A stretch of DNA of 64,000 nt from an uncultured Draconibacterium sp. (GCF_913060805.1 NZ_CAJXTC010000004.1:62001-126000); one strand, 5' to 3'; shown: positions 18,834-27,839, numbered from the stretch's first letter. A program made the numbers and translations. Notes: a model not told the origin generated them from the letters alone.

Positions 18834-20434
18834 CCTTCTCCTACTTTTATAGTTGCAAAATGATAATAAAACCAATACGAACTTTTAAATTCTTCTCCCA
18901 ACGATTTGGAATCTCTTTTCTTGTACAACTCAGTGTACTTCCAAAAATCGTCCACCAACGATTTGTCCAGTTTGTAGGCAAGATATTCTTTCGGGCCGGC
19001 ATTATTTCTTGCCAACGAAATCAGCAGCGCCTGCGTGTAAAGTTCGCAGGGAGCGGTGCCCAAAGGTTTGGCATAAGCATTATAATCGGCAACAAAACCG
19101 TCGATATTTTTCGAAAGCAGCTGAAAACAAAGTAAATAATCGCGGGCTGCTTTGTTGGTGGGATTATGATCCAGCAGATTTCTTAGCGACGCTACCACAT
19201 CGTTATTGGCGCGAAGCGTATCTACCGAAGAACAGTTAAGTCTTTTGCGAATGATCCACTTTTTAAATGCTTCCGATTGGTTTTCCGGTCTTCGGTTTTG
19301 TGCCCACTTTCGGTAGCATAAAGTGTGCTCCAACATGGTCAGGTATTTATCGGCTGCTTTTTCTTCTCCGGCAATTAGATTGATTTCGGCCATGCGTTTC
19401 ACCATTCGACTGCTTCGCTGGTTATACGAAAAAATTTGTCCCAGCACTGTAGAGTGTTCTGACATGGTTAAATCGCCCACCCAAAACCAGGCTTGGTTGC
19501 TAAATAGTATCGACAAAAAAGAAGACCGATAGCTAAGTTTAAGGAAAAGTCCATATTCTCCGGGCTGATAATAATCCAGAAGATTCTCGGGTAATTGATT
19601 TAAATGACTGCTGGCCAAATTGTAATAATACGTTGCATTTTGGTCGTTTTGATCATATTTCCGTGCCGTTTTTAGCACCTCGTCCCAATTGCCCCGATCA
19701 CTTTCAATACTCATTGCAAATATCTCCTCTTCGTGCAAATCGGGCGTATTCCAAAACAAATTCATCGGATATTGAAACGCATCGCGAAGTGGCACCAAAT
19801 AATGCGGACGCAAAAGAAAAGGCAAAATCAGTACCGCAAAATATACTACAGAAATGATCTTAAAATGATTTTTGAACTCGCCGGTCAGAAGAAGTAAAAG
19901 TGCTACCCAGGCTCCGTAACCAAATATCCAGTAGCCGATTAGCAGAAGTAATAAATTCACAAAAACCCTGGGCGTTTGTTTCAGTTTTAGCGATAGGCCA
20001 ATTCCGGCAATCGCGAAGCCGCCAATTAATGCCACTGTTGCCGACAATGGATATACCACCCCGGTATTTCGAAGCGCTTCCCAGCTTGCAATCAGCAGGA
20101 TAATTGTAAAGGCCGGCAATCCTGAGAATAGCTTTTTTAGCGACCAGAATCCTGTTGCGATCAATACAAGAAGCGTTAATGTAATTGTTACTGCTCCTCC
20201 ACCGATGTAATAGAAAAACTGGGTAAGGAAATCACCCAAAAGGGAGGCCAGCCAGGCCGGTTTGTTGAAGTACGAAAACAAGTAGCCCGGTTCGAATAAA
20301 AACAGCTGCATTTGCTCGCGGTGAAACAAATGATAAGGATAGAAAAACTGAAAAAACAGGAAACAAATAATTCCCCAGAGCAGCGCCACTGCTATTCCAA
20401 TTTTTCGTGATTTTATCATTCCTCTGTTCACCAT
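18830..20434 (-). CDS. DUF6057-like membrane protein, array copy B2 (short, divergent)
   Basis: At 534 residues this is about 60 shorter than the other B copies and the least similar. It keeps FHREQMQLFLFEPGYLF in the first loop, LGDFLTQFFYY and the C-terminal helical repeats (MAEINLIAGEEKAADKYLTML), but the LLCDENYML motif is not recognisable and the ending is SSYWFYYHF instead of GDTYWYYLHF. Its start overlaps the A3 stop by one base (TAATG) and its stop overlaps the A2 start by four (ATGA), so it is tightly coupled to both neighbours. An alternative start is Met6. It pairs with A2, the most divergent A copy, which suggests that partners evolve together. Confidence 0.72.
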   Translation of the reverse strand: MVNRGMIKSRKIGIAVALLWGIICFLFFQFFYPYHLFHREQMQLFLFEPGYLFSYFNKPAWLASLLGDFLTQFFYYIGGGAVTITLTLLVLIATGFWSLKKLFSGLPAFTIILLIASWEALRNTGVVYPLSATVALIGGFAIAGIGLSLKLKQTPRVFVNLLLLLIGYWIFGYGAWVALLLLLTGEFKNHFKIISVVYFAVLILPFLLRPHYLVPLRDAFQYPMNLFWNTPDLHEEEIFAMSIESDRGNWDEVLKTARKYDQNDQNATYYYNLASSHLNQLPENLLDYYQPGEYGLFLKLSYRSSFLSILFSNQAWFWVGDLTMSEHSTVLGQIFSYNQRSSRMVKRMAEINLIAGEEKAADKYLTMLEHTLCYRKWAQNRRPENQSEAFKKWIIRKRLNCSSVDTLRANNDVVASLRNLLDHNPTNKAARDYLLCFQLLSKNIDGFVADYNAYAKPLGTAPCELYTQALLISLARNNAGPKEYLAYKLDKSLVDDFWKYTELYKKRDSKSLGEEFKSSYWFYYHFATIKVGEG

Positions 20435-21906
20435 TAATTGCTTTTAAAAGAAAACGATGGTTTCTCTTCCTGCATCAACTGTTCTTCAATTTCAGGGATG
20501 TTCAGCTTTACGGGGGCGTTGCTAAATTCAGGAATATTGTACGAGAATAATAACTCTTTGTAAAAGTTAACCGGATCTTTCTGTGGCAATAAAAATGCCT
20601 TGTCAGCCTCACCGTTTTCGTTAATATGCGCAATGTACGGGCGGGTGTATAATCCATCACCACGCCGGCTGCTAAACACTGTCCAGCGAGAATTGCTGCT
20701 CCATGAATGGTAACTTTCGGTATCGTTGCTGTTTATTCCATCCAGCGGTTTTGCCTCTCCGGTAGCCAGGTCTAGCATCCACAAATCCGCTTCTTTGTGC
20801 CAAATCGAAAATTGCCCAAAATCTATAAGTGTAAACATGATAAAACGACCGTCGTAACTTGGTCGCGGAAATGTAACCGATTTATTCATTCCTTCAGCAT
20901 AAAACAGCGTGTCGATGTGGTTGCCAAACGAACCGGTTGCCGGATCAAAATCAATCGCACACAAATTATATTGAATGTCGCGAAACTCGGCAGGCATATT
21001 TTTCGGTCCGGCACAAGTAAAGTACAAGCGTTTTCCATCGGGTGAAAATGACGGGAAAGTCTCAAAATTCTCCGTTTTCAGCAATGGCGAAGTAATGATT
21101 TCGTTCGTTTTTACGTTATAAACCGTAACATCCGATTTAAAATCGAACACTTCAATACGCTCCGATTCCCTTGTGTGAAAGGTTTGCCGGGTCATGTTAT
21201 TCGAGTAGGCAATGTAGTCGCCCGAAGGATGCCAGTATGGATAAACGCTAGGCGAAAGTGTACTGTCGGTTTTGGTTGAATAAGCCGTAATTTCTTTGTC
21301 GGGCGTTGCTACAAAGGTGGCTCCGTGATCTCCTCTCACATGAAAAGTAAGGTACGAGGGGTCGGTTTGTTTGAACGAATGACAGTTGACACAACTACCC
21401 GACACCAAGGTGTTTTCAAGGATTGCATCCTGTTTAAAATCGGCTAAAGTACGCTGGTAAATTCCCATTTTACTGTACACTTCATAGCCGGGCGCAATAA
21501 GCCGGTAACAAATACTTTCGTCAATCGGATCCGCGCTTACATGAATGAAAAACGGCAGGTACGATAACCACTGATTTTCCGTTTTTACACTTACCTCAAC
21601 TTTTATACTATCGCCAATATTTTCGCTCAATAAATCCTTCCATTTATTAATAGGAATTTCGGGTGTGCTGCTGCTTTGCAAATGAATTGTAGTGTTCCCT
21701 TTTCCTGAGAAAACGAAGTCTGTAAGTTCAAAATTATCGGCCATCGAGAAATTCAAAGGAGCAATTACCGATGGAACTGTAACTCCAATATAATCAGGTT
21801 GAATATCAGGCAGTGATGAAACTTGCTGCGAGTTGCTCACCTCTTCTTTCGACGAACAGGAAAACAGCACCAGCAAAAGGAATATATAACTTAAATAGAG
21901 TCTCAT
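20434..21906 (-). CDS. Heme-c lipoprotein with TolB-like propeller, array copy A3
   Basis: The chosen start gives MRLYLSYIFLLLVLFSC, a lipoprotein signal with Cys17; the longer in-frame version would add 18 residues with no signal character. The 490-residue protein is close to A1: ADPIDESICYRLIAPGYEVY, heme motif CVNCH at 172-176, FHVRGDHGAT, blades FSPDGKRLYF and PSYDGRFIMF, and WSSNSRWTVFSSRR. The residues after the lipid Cys (SSKEE) are partly like a surface-export signal. It lies 19 nt after B3. Confidence 0.8.
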   Translation of the reverse strand: MRLYLSYIFLLLVLFSCSSKEEVSNSQQVSSLPDIQPDYIGVTVPSVIAPLNFSMADNFELTDFVFSGKGNTTIHLQSSSTPEIPINKWKDLLSENIGDSIKVEVSVKTENQWLSYLPFFIHVSADPIDESICYRLIAPGYEVYSKMGIYQRTLADFKQDAILENTLVSGSCVNCHSFKQTDPSYLTFHVRGDHGATFVATPDKEITAYSTKTDSTLSPSVYPYWHPSGDYIAYSNNMTRQTFHTRESERIEVFDFKSDVTVYNVKTNEIITSPLLKTENFETFPSFSPDGKRLYFTCAGPKNMPAEFRDIQYNLCAIDFDPATGSFGNHIDTLFYAEGMNKSVTFPRPSYDGRFIMFTLIDFGQFSIWHKEADLWMLDLATGEAKPLDGINSNDTESYHSWSSNSRWTVFSSRRGDGLYTRPYIAHINENGEADKAFLLPQKDPVNFYKELLFSYNIPEFSNAPVKLNIPEIEEQLMQEEKPSFSFKSN

Positions 21907-21925
21907 AATCAAAGTAATTTTGCAT

Positions 21926-23731
21926 TTATTCAAAATGTAAATAGTACCAAAATGTATCACCGTAACGCGATTTTAGCAACTGCTTGGCAGCTCCGCGTTG
22001 TTTGGTGTAAATTGTTGCGTAATCAACAACAGCCCTGCGAATAACCGGGTTTATCGGCCACGGCATTCCATTAAAAGTTCCGTTTTTTTGGGTCCACATA
22101 AAAACCAGCGCCTCCTGAAAATGCCTTGGGATTTCGGTATAATTCAGGTTGCGACCCACACTAAAATAATTTACAAAATGCTGCAAATCCTTTCGCAAAA
22201 GACAGTAGGCCATTAAATATTCGAAAGCCATTTTATTGTGGTAATCGTGTTCGTACAACAAACCAAGCATCATGTCTTTTTCCTGCGGGCTGTATACAAA
22301 CTCATCGGTTGTGCGAATTTGTCTCAAATAAACCCAGTCTTTATGTTGGTTGAATTTCGTACTGTCGTCGATGCAACTCAGTGCTTCGTTGGCCCAGTCT
22401 TTATAAAACTGCGTGTGTTGCAGCAGGTAAAGGTATTTTTTAGCCACGGCATACTGATGGTTCAGCAAATTGGTTTCGGCCAGACGTTGCATAATTCGTA
22501 CACTTTTTTGCTTGTCGGAAATCGATTCCATCGCTTCAAAAGCATGTGCCTGCCCAATATTTATCAACCCTAAATGGTAATAGATTTCAGACGAAACCAG
22601 CGCCCCAACATAGTGTTTTGCAAACTCCGGGATCAGTCCGTTGGCATCGTGCTGGTAATAATGAAACATGCGCGTTCCCAACTGACCGGTTTCGCCCAAA
22701 GCCAGGTTTAAATAAGCAACCGTGTATGGCGTGTGCGGCGTGTTTTCATCGGCCATTTTAATGATCTCTTTCCAGTTGTTGTGGCGCACGTAATAATCGT
22801 AAGCCATGTATTCTTCGGTTTCAAGATCGTTAAATTTGTTGATGGAAGAATATCCGATGAACACAACCAGTAAGAATGAAACTACTGCGAATATTTTTGT
22901 ATGCACACTCTTTTTTAGAGTTGGAATGAAAACATAAAGTGCAATTATAAGTGCAAAACTCAATCCGCCCCAAACCTGTAGAAAAGGCGCTTCAACGGGT
23001 AAGCGGAAAAGACCGATACCGGTTAACATTTCAGTGATGGGATATTGAACCAAAAAGTTGAAGCTAATTAAAACTGACGCGATAGAAAGCAGAATTCCCG
23101 CAGCTAACCAAATAATAAGCTTTGTAATTGAAAAAGCCTTATCGTGAACTATGCGTTCCGAAAGCAGGATCACTAAAAACGGCAGCCAGAACATTCCTCC
23201 CGACAACCAAAACAGCACTGGAAGAGAAACCAGTGCACTGCCCAATCGAATTGTTTTACGCGGAATCAATAAAATGATCCAGGTGGTGAAAACGATAAAA
23301 AGTAGTGAAACGAGGCCTGTCAGCATAAAGTTTTCGTCGCAAAGAAAAGCCCAGTACAATACCGACGGCAAAAAGCTCAGCGGATAAAGAAAGTGTTTGA
23401 CTTTTTTGTCGGGCGATGCCAAAACCAAAATTCGCCAGCTTAGGCGTTGCAAGAGAACTAGCAATAACGCAATAATTAGAGCGCCTGCCCAGCGGTAATA
23501 ATAAAACTGGGTAAGAAAGCGTGCAATATAATCGGCAAGTCCGGTTGGTCTTGAAATTAAATCAACAAAATAAGACTTCAAATACAGGAAAAATTGGTAT
23601 TGTTCCTGGTGACTCAGTAAGTTGGGCCGAATCTGCAACCAAAAGAAAAACACGCCAATTCCGAGTAGAAATGTTAAGCCCCATTCCAGCAAACGGACGT
23701 TTAGTATTTTCGTTTTCGATGGTTCTTTCAT
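21926..23731 (-). CDS. DUF6057-like membrane protein, array copy B3
   Basis: A 601-residue full-length copy. The conserved first loop reads LSHQEQYQFFLYLKSYF, the second motif LYWAFLCDENFMLTG, and about ten membrane helices precede the soluble helical half (LNLALGETGQLGTRMFHYY, SEIYYHLGLINIGQAHAFE, QRLAETNLLNHQYAVAKKYL), which ends YGDTFWYYLHFE. It starts in a 4-nt overlap with the DUF4369 gene and is followed by its A3 partner. Confidence 0.75.
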   Translation of the reverse strand: MKEPSKTKILNVRLLEWGLTFLLGIGVFFFWLQIRPNLLSHQEQYQFFLYLKSYFVDLISRPTGLADYIARFLTQFYYYRWAGALIIALLLVLLQRLSWRILVLASPDKKVKHFLYPLSFLPSVLYWAFLCDENFMLTGLVSLLFIVFTTWIILLIPRKTIRLGSALVSLPVLFWLSGGMFWLPFLVILLSERIVHDKAFSITKLIIWLAAGILLSIASVLISFNFLVQYPITEMLTGIGLFRLPVEAPFLQVWGGLSFALIIALYVFIPTLKKSVHTKIFAVVSFLLVVFIGYSSINKFNDLETEEYMAYDYYVRHNNWKEIIKMADENTPHTPYTVAYLNLALGETGQLGTRMFHYYQHDANGLIPEFAKHYVGALVSSEIYYHLGLINIGQAHAFEAMESISDKQKSVRIMQRLAETNLLNHQYAVAKKYLYLLQHTQFYKDWANEALSCIDDSTKFNQHKDWVYLRQIRTTDEFVYSPQEKDMMLGLLYEHDYHNKMAFEYLMAYCLLRKDLQHFVNYFSVGRNLNYTEIPRHFQEALVFMWTQKNGTFNGMPWPINPVIRRAVVDYATIYTKQRGAAKQLLKSRYGDTFWYYLHFE

Positions 23732-24390
23732 TTCTCGTTTGTTTTAAACAGCGAATCTATTTCTGCTTTTTTGTCGTCGGGAACCGCAACTTTAACCTGG
23801 TTGTACAAAAAGTTGCCCAGCGTATTGTCGCCCATTTCTTTTAAAATCCCATAATTAAAAGCTTTCGATTCGTTTTTGAACTTTTCAATAAGCACCTCCG
23901 ATTCCAATGCGCGGGTTGAATCTTTTTGTGCCAATTCTCGTGCACTTAGAAGTTTGGTTAAGGTTTCTCCACGATACGTTTTCCACTTTTGCAAAGCATC
24001 GTTCTGAGCGGTTCCTCCGCCATTACTAACCGAATCCAATGTCACATCAATTTGGCCGGGTTCGGTAACAACAAGCAATTCCTGAACTTGCATCCGCTGC
24101 TTCATAGGCATCCTGATTACCGCAACACGTTCAATATCTCCATGGAAAACAAAACTACTGTTTTCAATTAAAACCGAGTCGACATCGTTTACAGTGTGTG
24201 GTTCTGTCGGTACAAGATATATCCATTCGCCGTTAAACTGCGAATCCGGTAATTCTCCTTTTATTTCAAAAGCAGGTTGCTTGCACGACGTTGCAAAAAC
24301 GAAAAACAGAGCACCAAGTAGAACCCAATTCTTTTTAATAAATGTAAATATGCTATCTGATTTTTTCACCAATTTCATCTTGTAAAACAT
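23728..24390 (-). CDS. DUF4369-type lipoprotein without thioredoxin domain
   Basis: A 220-residue protein with a hydrophobic segment ending in a lipobox (FVFATSC, Cys36), followed by a DUF4369-like domain: FEIKGELPDSQFNGEWIYLVP, then VLIENSSFVFHGDIERVAVIRM and LLVVTEPGQIDVTLDS. In Bacteroidota this domain usually precedes an AhpC/TlpA thioredoxin domain, but here only a helical tail follows (KLLSARELAQKDSTRALESE ... LGNFLYNQV), so no CxxC redox site exists. Start is uncertain between Met1 and Met5. It is the only gene in the array outside the A/B pattern, set between A4 and B3 and overlapping B3 by 4 nt. Confidence 0.65.
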   Translation of the reverse strand: MFYKMKLVKKSDSIFTFIKKNWVLLGALFFVFATSCKQPAFEIKGELPDSQFNGEWIYLVPTEPHTVNDVDSVLIENSSFVFHGDIERVAVIRMPMKQRMQVQELLVVTEPGQIDVTLDSVSNGGGTAQNDALQKWKTYRGETLTKLLSARELAQKDSTRALESEVLIEKFKNESKAFNYGILKEMGDNTLGNFLYNQVKVAVPDDKKAEIDSLFKTNEK

Positions 24391-24417
24391 CCTTAAATCT
24401 TCTCCAATATATTTAAA

Positions 24418-25887
24418 TTATTTTCTTTCGAAAAGCATTTCCTCACGATCGGGCTGCATTAACTCTTTTTCAACTTTTCGGGCGTTAAACGGTACTTTTC
24501 CGGTAACAAACTCAACCGTGTTATAGGCATAAAACAAATCCTGATAATATTCGTCGGGATTTTGCTGAGGCAGCATAAACGGTTTTCCAACATTGCCATT
24601 TTCATCGATGTGCGAAAAATAGGGGCGGGCAAATAAATCACCGTCGCGCCGGCTTTCAAAAACAAACCAACGCGAGTTTGAACTCCAGTTGTGGTATCCG
24701 TCAGAATACGCACTGTTAACTTCATTCAGCGGCCTTGTTTCGCCACTATTTAAATCGAGCAGCCACAAATCGGCATCGGTATGGTACATCGGGAAACTAC
24801 CGTAATTTATTTTGTTATACATCAAATATTTACCGTCGTACGAAGCCCGTGGAAGTGTGGCGCTTTTCCGGTCGATGGCGAGATTTACGACCGTATCCAC
24901 TTTGTTGCCGAAAATACCGGTTTCCGGGTCGAAGGAAATACTGCAAATATTATAGAACGTTTCTTTTAATTCGCGGGGCAGATCTTTATGAGCTGCCGAG
25001 GCAAAATACAGTGTTTTTCCATCGGCAGAAAAGGCCGGGAAAGTTTCGAATGAACTGCCTGAAATCAAATCGGAGGTGAGCAGTGTGTTGTTTTCAATGT
25101 CGTAAACCAAAAGATCAGAAGCTTCGTCGAAAGTCTCGATTAAATCGGTGGCAGTGGTGTGAAAAGTCTGCCTGACTTTGTTGGTTGAATAGGCAATGTA
25201 TTTTCCCGAAGGATGCCAGAACGGATACATGCACGACGCCAAAATCGAATCGTTTGCTGATTCCAGAATCTTTGTTTCTCCGTTGGTTTTTATAATCGTA
25301 GCTCCTTGTGCGCCGCGAATATGTATGCTTTGCTGTTGCGGATTTCCGCGATTAAATGTGTGGCAGTTTACACAGCTTTTAGTAACCTGTGTATTCTCAA
25401 ATAATGGTCGTTGGTTGTAGCCCGACAACTCACGTTCGTAAATTCCCATTTTGCTGTAGGTTTCGTAACCCGGAGAGATGAGGCGATACACGATTCCATA
25501 GTCAATCGAATCGGGGCTCACATACATCGAAAACGGTTTGTACTGAAACCACTGATCGGCTTTTTTTACACTTACCTCGAATTGGATTGAATCGCTACAA
25601 TTTTTTGCCAGCAAATCCTGCCAGGCGGACTGCGGAATATCGATGTTGTTTTTGTATTCTTCTTGAAAAGCTACTTCGTTGCCTGCTAGGATTTTCAGTT
25701 CCAAAGAACTGTAATCCGAACTGTCGACGGTGAAGTTTAGCGGAGCAATATTCATCGGAATTGTAACGCCAATGTAATCCGGGTAAATCTCAGGATAACT
25801 ATCGATTTTTTCGGCATGTTGAATGTCTTCTTTGCACGAAAAGAGCAACAGGGAGAATATGGCTATGTAGATTAATCGTTTCATCAT
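24418..25887 (-). CDS. Heme-c lipoprotein with TolB-like propeller, array copy A4
   Basis: A 489-residue protein with lipobox LLFSC (Cys18) followed by KEDIQ, which resembles the K-acidic signal that sends Bacteroidota lipoproteins to the cell surface. Family landmarks are PDYIGVTIPMNIAPLNF, VYRLISPGYETYSKMGIYER, heme motif CVNCH at 172-176, then IHIRGAQGAT and a propeller with FSADGKTLYF, ASYDGKYLMY and WSSNSRWFVFESRR. Met1 or Met2 may be the start; the 4-nt overlap with the stop of B4 favours Met1. Confidence 0.8.
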   Translation of the reverse strand: MMKRLIYIAIFSLLLFSCKEDIQHAEKIDSYPEIYPDYIGVTIPMNIAPLNFTVDSSDYSSLELKILAGNEVAFQEEYKNNIDIPQSAWQDLLAKNCSDSIQFEVSVKKADQWFQYKPFSMYVSPDSIDYGIVYRLISPGYETYSKMGIYERELSGYNQRPLFENTQVTKSCVNCHTFNRGNPQQQSIHIRGAQGATIIKTNGETKILESANDSILASCMYPFWHPSGKYIAYSTNKVRQTFHTTATDLIETFDEASDLLVYDIENNTLLTSDLISGSSFETFPAFSADGKTLYFASAAHKDLPRELKETFYNICSISFDPETGIFGNKVDTVVNLAIDRKSATLPRASYDGKYLMYNKINYGSFPMYHTDADLWLLDLNSGETRPLNEVNSAYSDGYHNWSSNSRWFVFESRRDGDLFARPYFSHIDENGNVGKPFMLPQQNPDEYYQDLFYAYNTVEFVTGKVPFNARKVEKELMQPDREEMLFERK

Positions 25888-27671
25888 TTGTTATCTTTTT
25901 CACACAACAAATAGTACCAGTAGGTATCGCCAAATTTATCGGCCAACAGTTTTTTGTCGGTAACCGAATTGTATTCTGCAATAAACGCTTTCATATTGTT
26001 CGAAATCCGGGTGTCGATCTCCCATGGAATTTCGTTAAGCGGTTTGTTCTGCGACGACCACAACACTGTCAAGGCTTCCTGAAAATGAACAGGAATTGAA
26101 AAATAGGAAATTCCATCGCCAAGACTAAAGAACTTTATAAATCCGGTGATGTCGCGCTCAAGCAGTTTGTATGCCATTAAATATTCGAAAGCAACCCGGT
26201 TTGTGGAATTCTTTTTTAACAGCAATGCCAGAATGATATCCTGTTCGTCGGCATTAAAAAAGAAATCTTCGTCGATGCGGTTTTTTCGCAAGCTTCCAAA
26301 TTCAGGATGTTTGTTTACGGATTCATCGTTAAATAAAAGTGTTTCCGCTCGTTTTGCCCACTTTCGGTAAAACAGGGTTTCTTCTAAAACGTTGAGATAT
26401 TTTCGGGCCGTTTTGTAGTTGCCGTTAATAATGCTGACTTCTGCAATTCGTTTATAACAGCGCGCACTTTTTTGGTAATCGGGAATCGATTCCATGGCTT
26501 CAACTGCCAGGCGGTGCGCTGTGTTAACCATTCCCAGGTGATAATAAACTTCGCCGGCAAACAGGGGAGTCATCATATCTCGTTGGTATTTTGGCAGCAG
26601 CGATTCCAGTTTGTCGTACTGCGGAAACTGAAACATGTGATTGCCCAACTGTCCGGTTTTTGCCAAAGCAAGATTCACGCATGTTGATGCCAGCGATGAT
26701 ACCGGAGGATTTTTCTCCGCTTTCTGAATAATTGCATTCCATTGATGCATCCGGGCCATATAGTTGTAGGCAAAAGCTTCTTCTTTGGCGGTATCAACCT
26801 TTGAAATTATTAAACCGGTTCCGCCTCCAAATACCAGCAGGAATAAAACGATAGATGCCCAGATCATTTGTTCTTTTTTAATCACCCGGTGAATGAGAAT
26901 GGTTAAAAAGGAAATTGAAACGAATAGGAGCAAGGCAACATTTTTGATGAATGGCATGAAGTCGGGGTAGCGGTAATAATTGATGCCATTTAAAACCCTC
27001 GATAACGGATAGCTGACCAGAAGTTGGGATGCGAGAAGAACAGCGTAAACATACAGGACAAAAACCGAAAAAACAGCGATCCATTTAGGAATTGAGAATT
27101 TATACTGGTTGAGTAAAATTTCGTGCAAAAGAAGTAAGGCAACAAAAATGATTGACGCGCTGCCTGCAATCCAGAATAAAACAGGAAATAGTAGTACTCC
27201 GCAAATGGAGCGTGTTGTGTTTTTCGGAATCTGCATGCAAGTTAATGACGCGGATAGTGCGAATAACAGTGCTATCGGGAGACTTAACATCGCGTTTTCG
27301 TCGCATAAAAATGCCATTATAGCAATTGACGGCACAAACGAAACGATTGTGTTAACAAGTGAGTTGGAGTGTGTAAATAGTCGAATGATTCTCAGGAACA
27401 GGATTTGGATGAGGGTGAGCACAGAAGCAATAATTCCTGCTCCCAACCATGGAAACAAAAAGAACTGAGTTAAGAAGCGGGCAATGTAATCGGCGCCTCC
27501 TCCGGGAATTGAAAGTAGTTCGATAAAATATTGCCCCGAAAACAGGAACAATTGATATTGTTCGTGAAATGCCACATGATAAGGATATACAAGCCCAAAG
27601 AATAAAACAACAATTCCCCAAAAGGCAAGTCCGGGGAAAAATTTGAAAATTCGTTTTGGCTTTGTCATCAT
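25884..27671 (-). CDS. DUF6057-like membrane protein, array copy B4 (first of the array)
   Basis: A 595-residue copy and the first gene of the array in transcription order. The first loop has AFHEQYQLFLFSGQYF, the second motif is FLCDENAMLSL, followed by more membrane helices and a helical soluble half (VNLALAKTGQLGNHMFQF, GEVYYHLGMVNTAHRLAVE, KRIAEVSIINGNYKTARKYL) ending FGDTYWYYLLCEKD. It overlaps A4 by 4 nt. Upstream, 168 nt with a perfect hairpin separate it from the SusCD-linked lipoprotein gene. Confidence 0.75.
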   Translation of the reverse strand: MMTKPKRIFKFFPGLAFWGIVVLFFGLVYPYHVAFHEQYQLFLFSGQYFIELLSIPGGGADYIARFLTQFFLFPWLGAGIIASVLTLIQILFLRIIRLFTHSNSLVNTIVSFVPSIAIMAFLCDENAMLSLPIALLFALSASLTCMQIPKNTTRSICGVLLFPVLFWIAGSASIIFVALLLLHEILLNQYKFSIPKWIAVFSVFVLYVYAVLLASQLLVSYPLSRVLNGINYYRYPDFMPFIKNVALLLFVSISFLTILIHRVIKKEQMIWASIVLFLLVFGGGTGLIISKVDTAKEEAFAYNYMARMHQWNAIIQKAEKNPPVSSLASTCVNLALAKTGQLGNHMFQFPQYDKLESLLPKYQRDMMTPLFAGEVYYHLGMVNTAHRLAVEAMESIPDYQKSARCYKRIAEVSIINGNYKTARKYLNVLEETLFYRKWAKRAETLLFNDESVNKHPEFGSLRKNRIDEDFFFNADEQDIILALLLKKNSTNRVAFEYLMAYKLLERDITGFIKFFSLGDGISYFSIPVHFQEALTVLWSSQNKPLNEIPWEIDTRISNNMKAFIAEYNSVTDKKLLADKFGDTYWYYLLCEKDNK

Positions 27672-27780
27672 CGCAAATATTGTTTTTTATGCGAGCATTT
27701 GCAGCTACTTCCGATAAACTTAAAAAATGCAGCCCGGCAAAAATACAAAAAGGAAATTATGATAGGCTACTGGTAGGAAG

Positions 27781-27811
27781 ACGAAAGGGATTCAATTTGA
27801 ATCCCTTTCGT
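27781..27811. promoter_or_regulatory. Perfect 14-bp hairpin between the susCD part and the array
   Basis: ACGAAAGGGATTCA and TGAATCCCTTTCGT form a perfect stem with a 3-nt loop. On the minus strand the 3' side is not followed by T-residues, so it is not a classic intrinsic terminator. It may stabilise the 3' end of the susCD-lipoprotein mRNA or tune read-through into the module array. Confidence 0.6.
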
Positions 27812-27839
27812 TATAAGTGTTATGAACTTATTAGAATCA

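Larger units (their letters stand above)
14096..27671 (-). repeat. Tandem array of four B-A gene modules plus one DUF4369 gene
   Basis: In transcription order: B4-A4-DUF4369-B3-A3-B2-A2-B1-A1. Each module is a polytopic membrane protein gene followed by its heme-c propeller lipoprotein gene. Four junctions overlap by 1-4 nt and no gap exceeds about 31 nt, so one transcript is likely. The copies are clearly homologous but well diverged, so this is old duplication kept by selection and not an assembly artefact. Confidence 0.85.

Noticed and set aside
14096-27671. Array as an assembly duplication artefact
   Set aside because: The copies differ strongly in sequence and length and keep separate start signals and lipoboxes, so they are real diverged paralogues.
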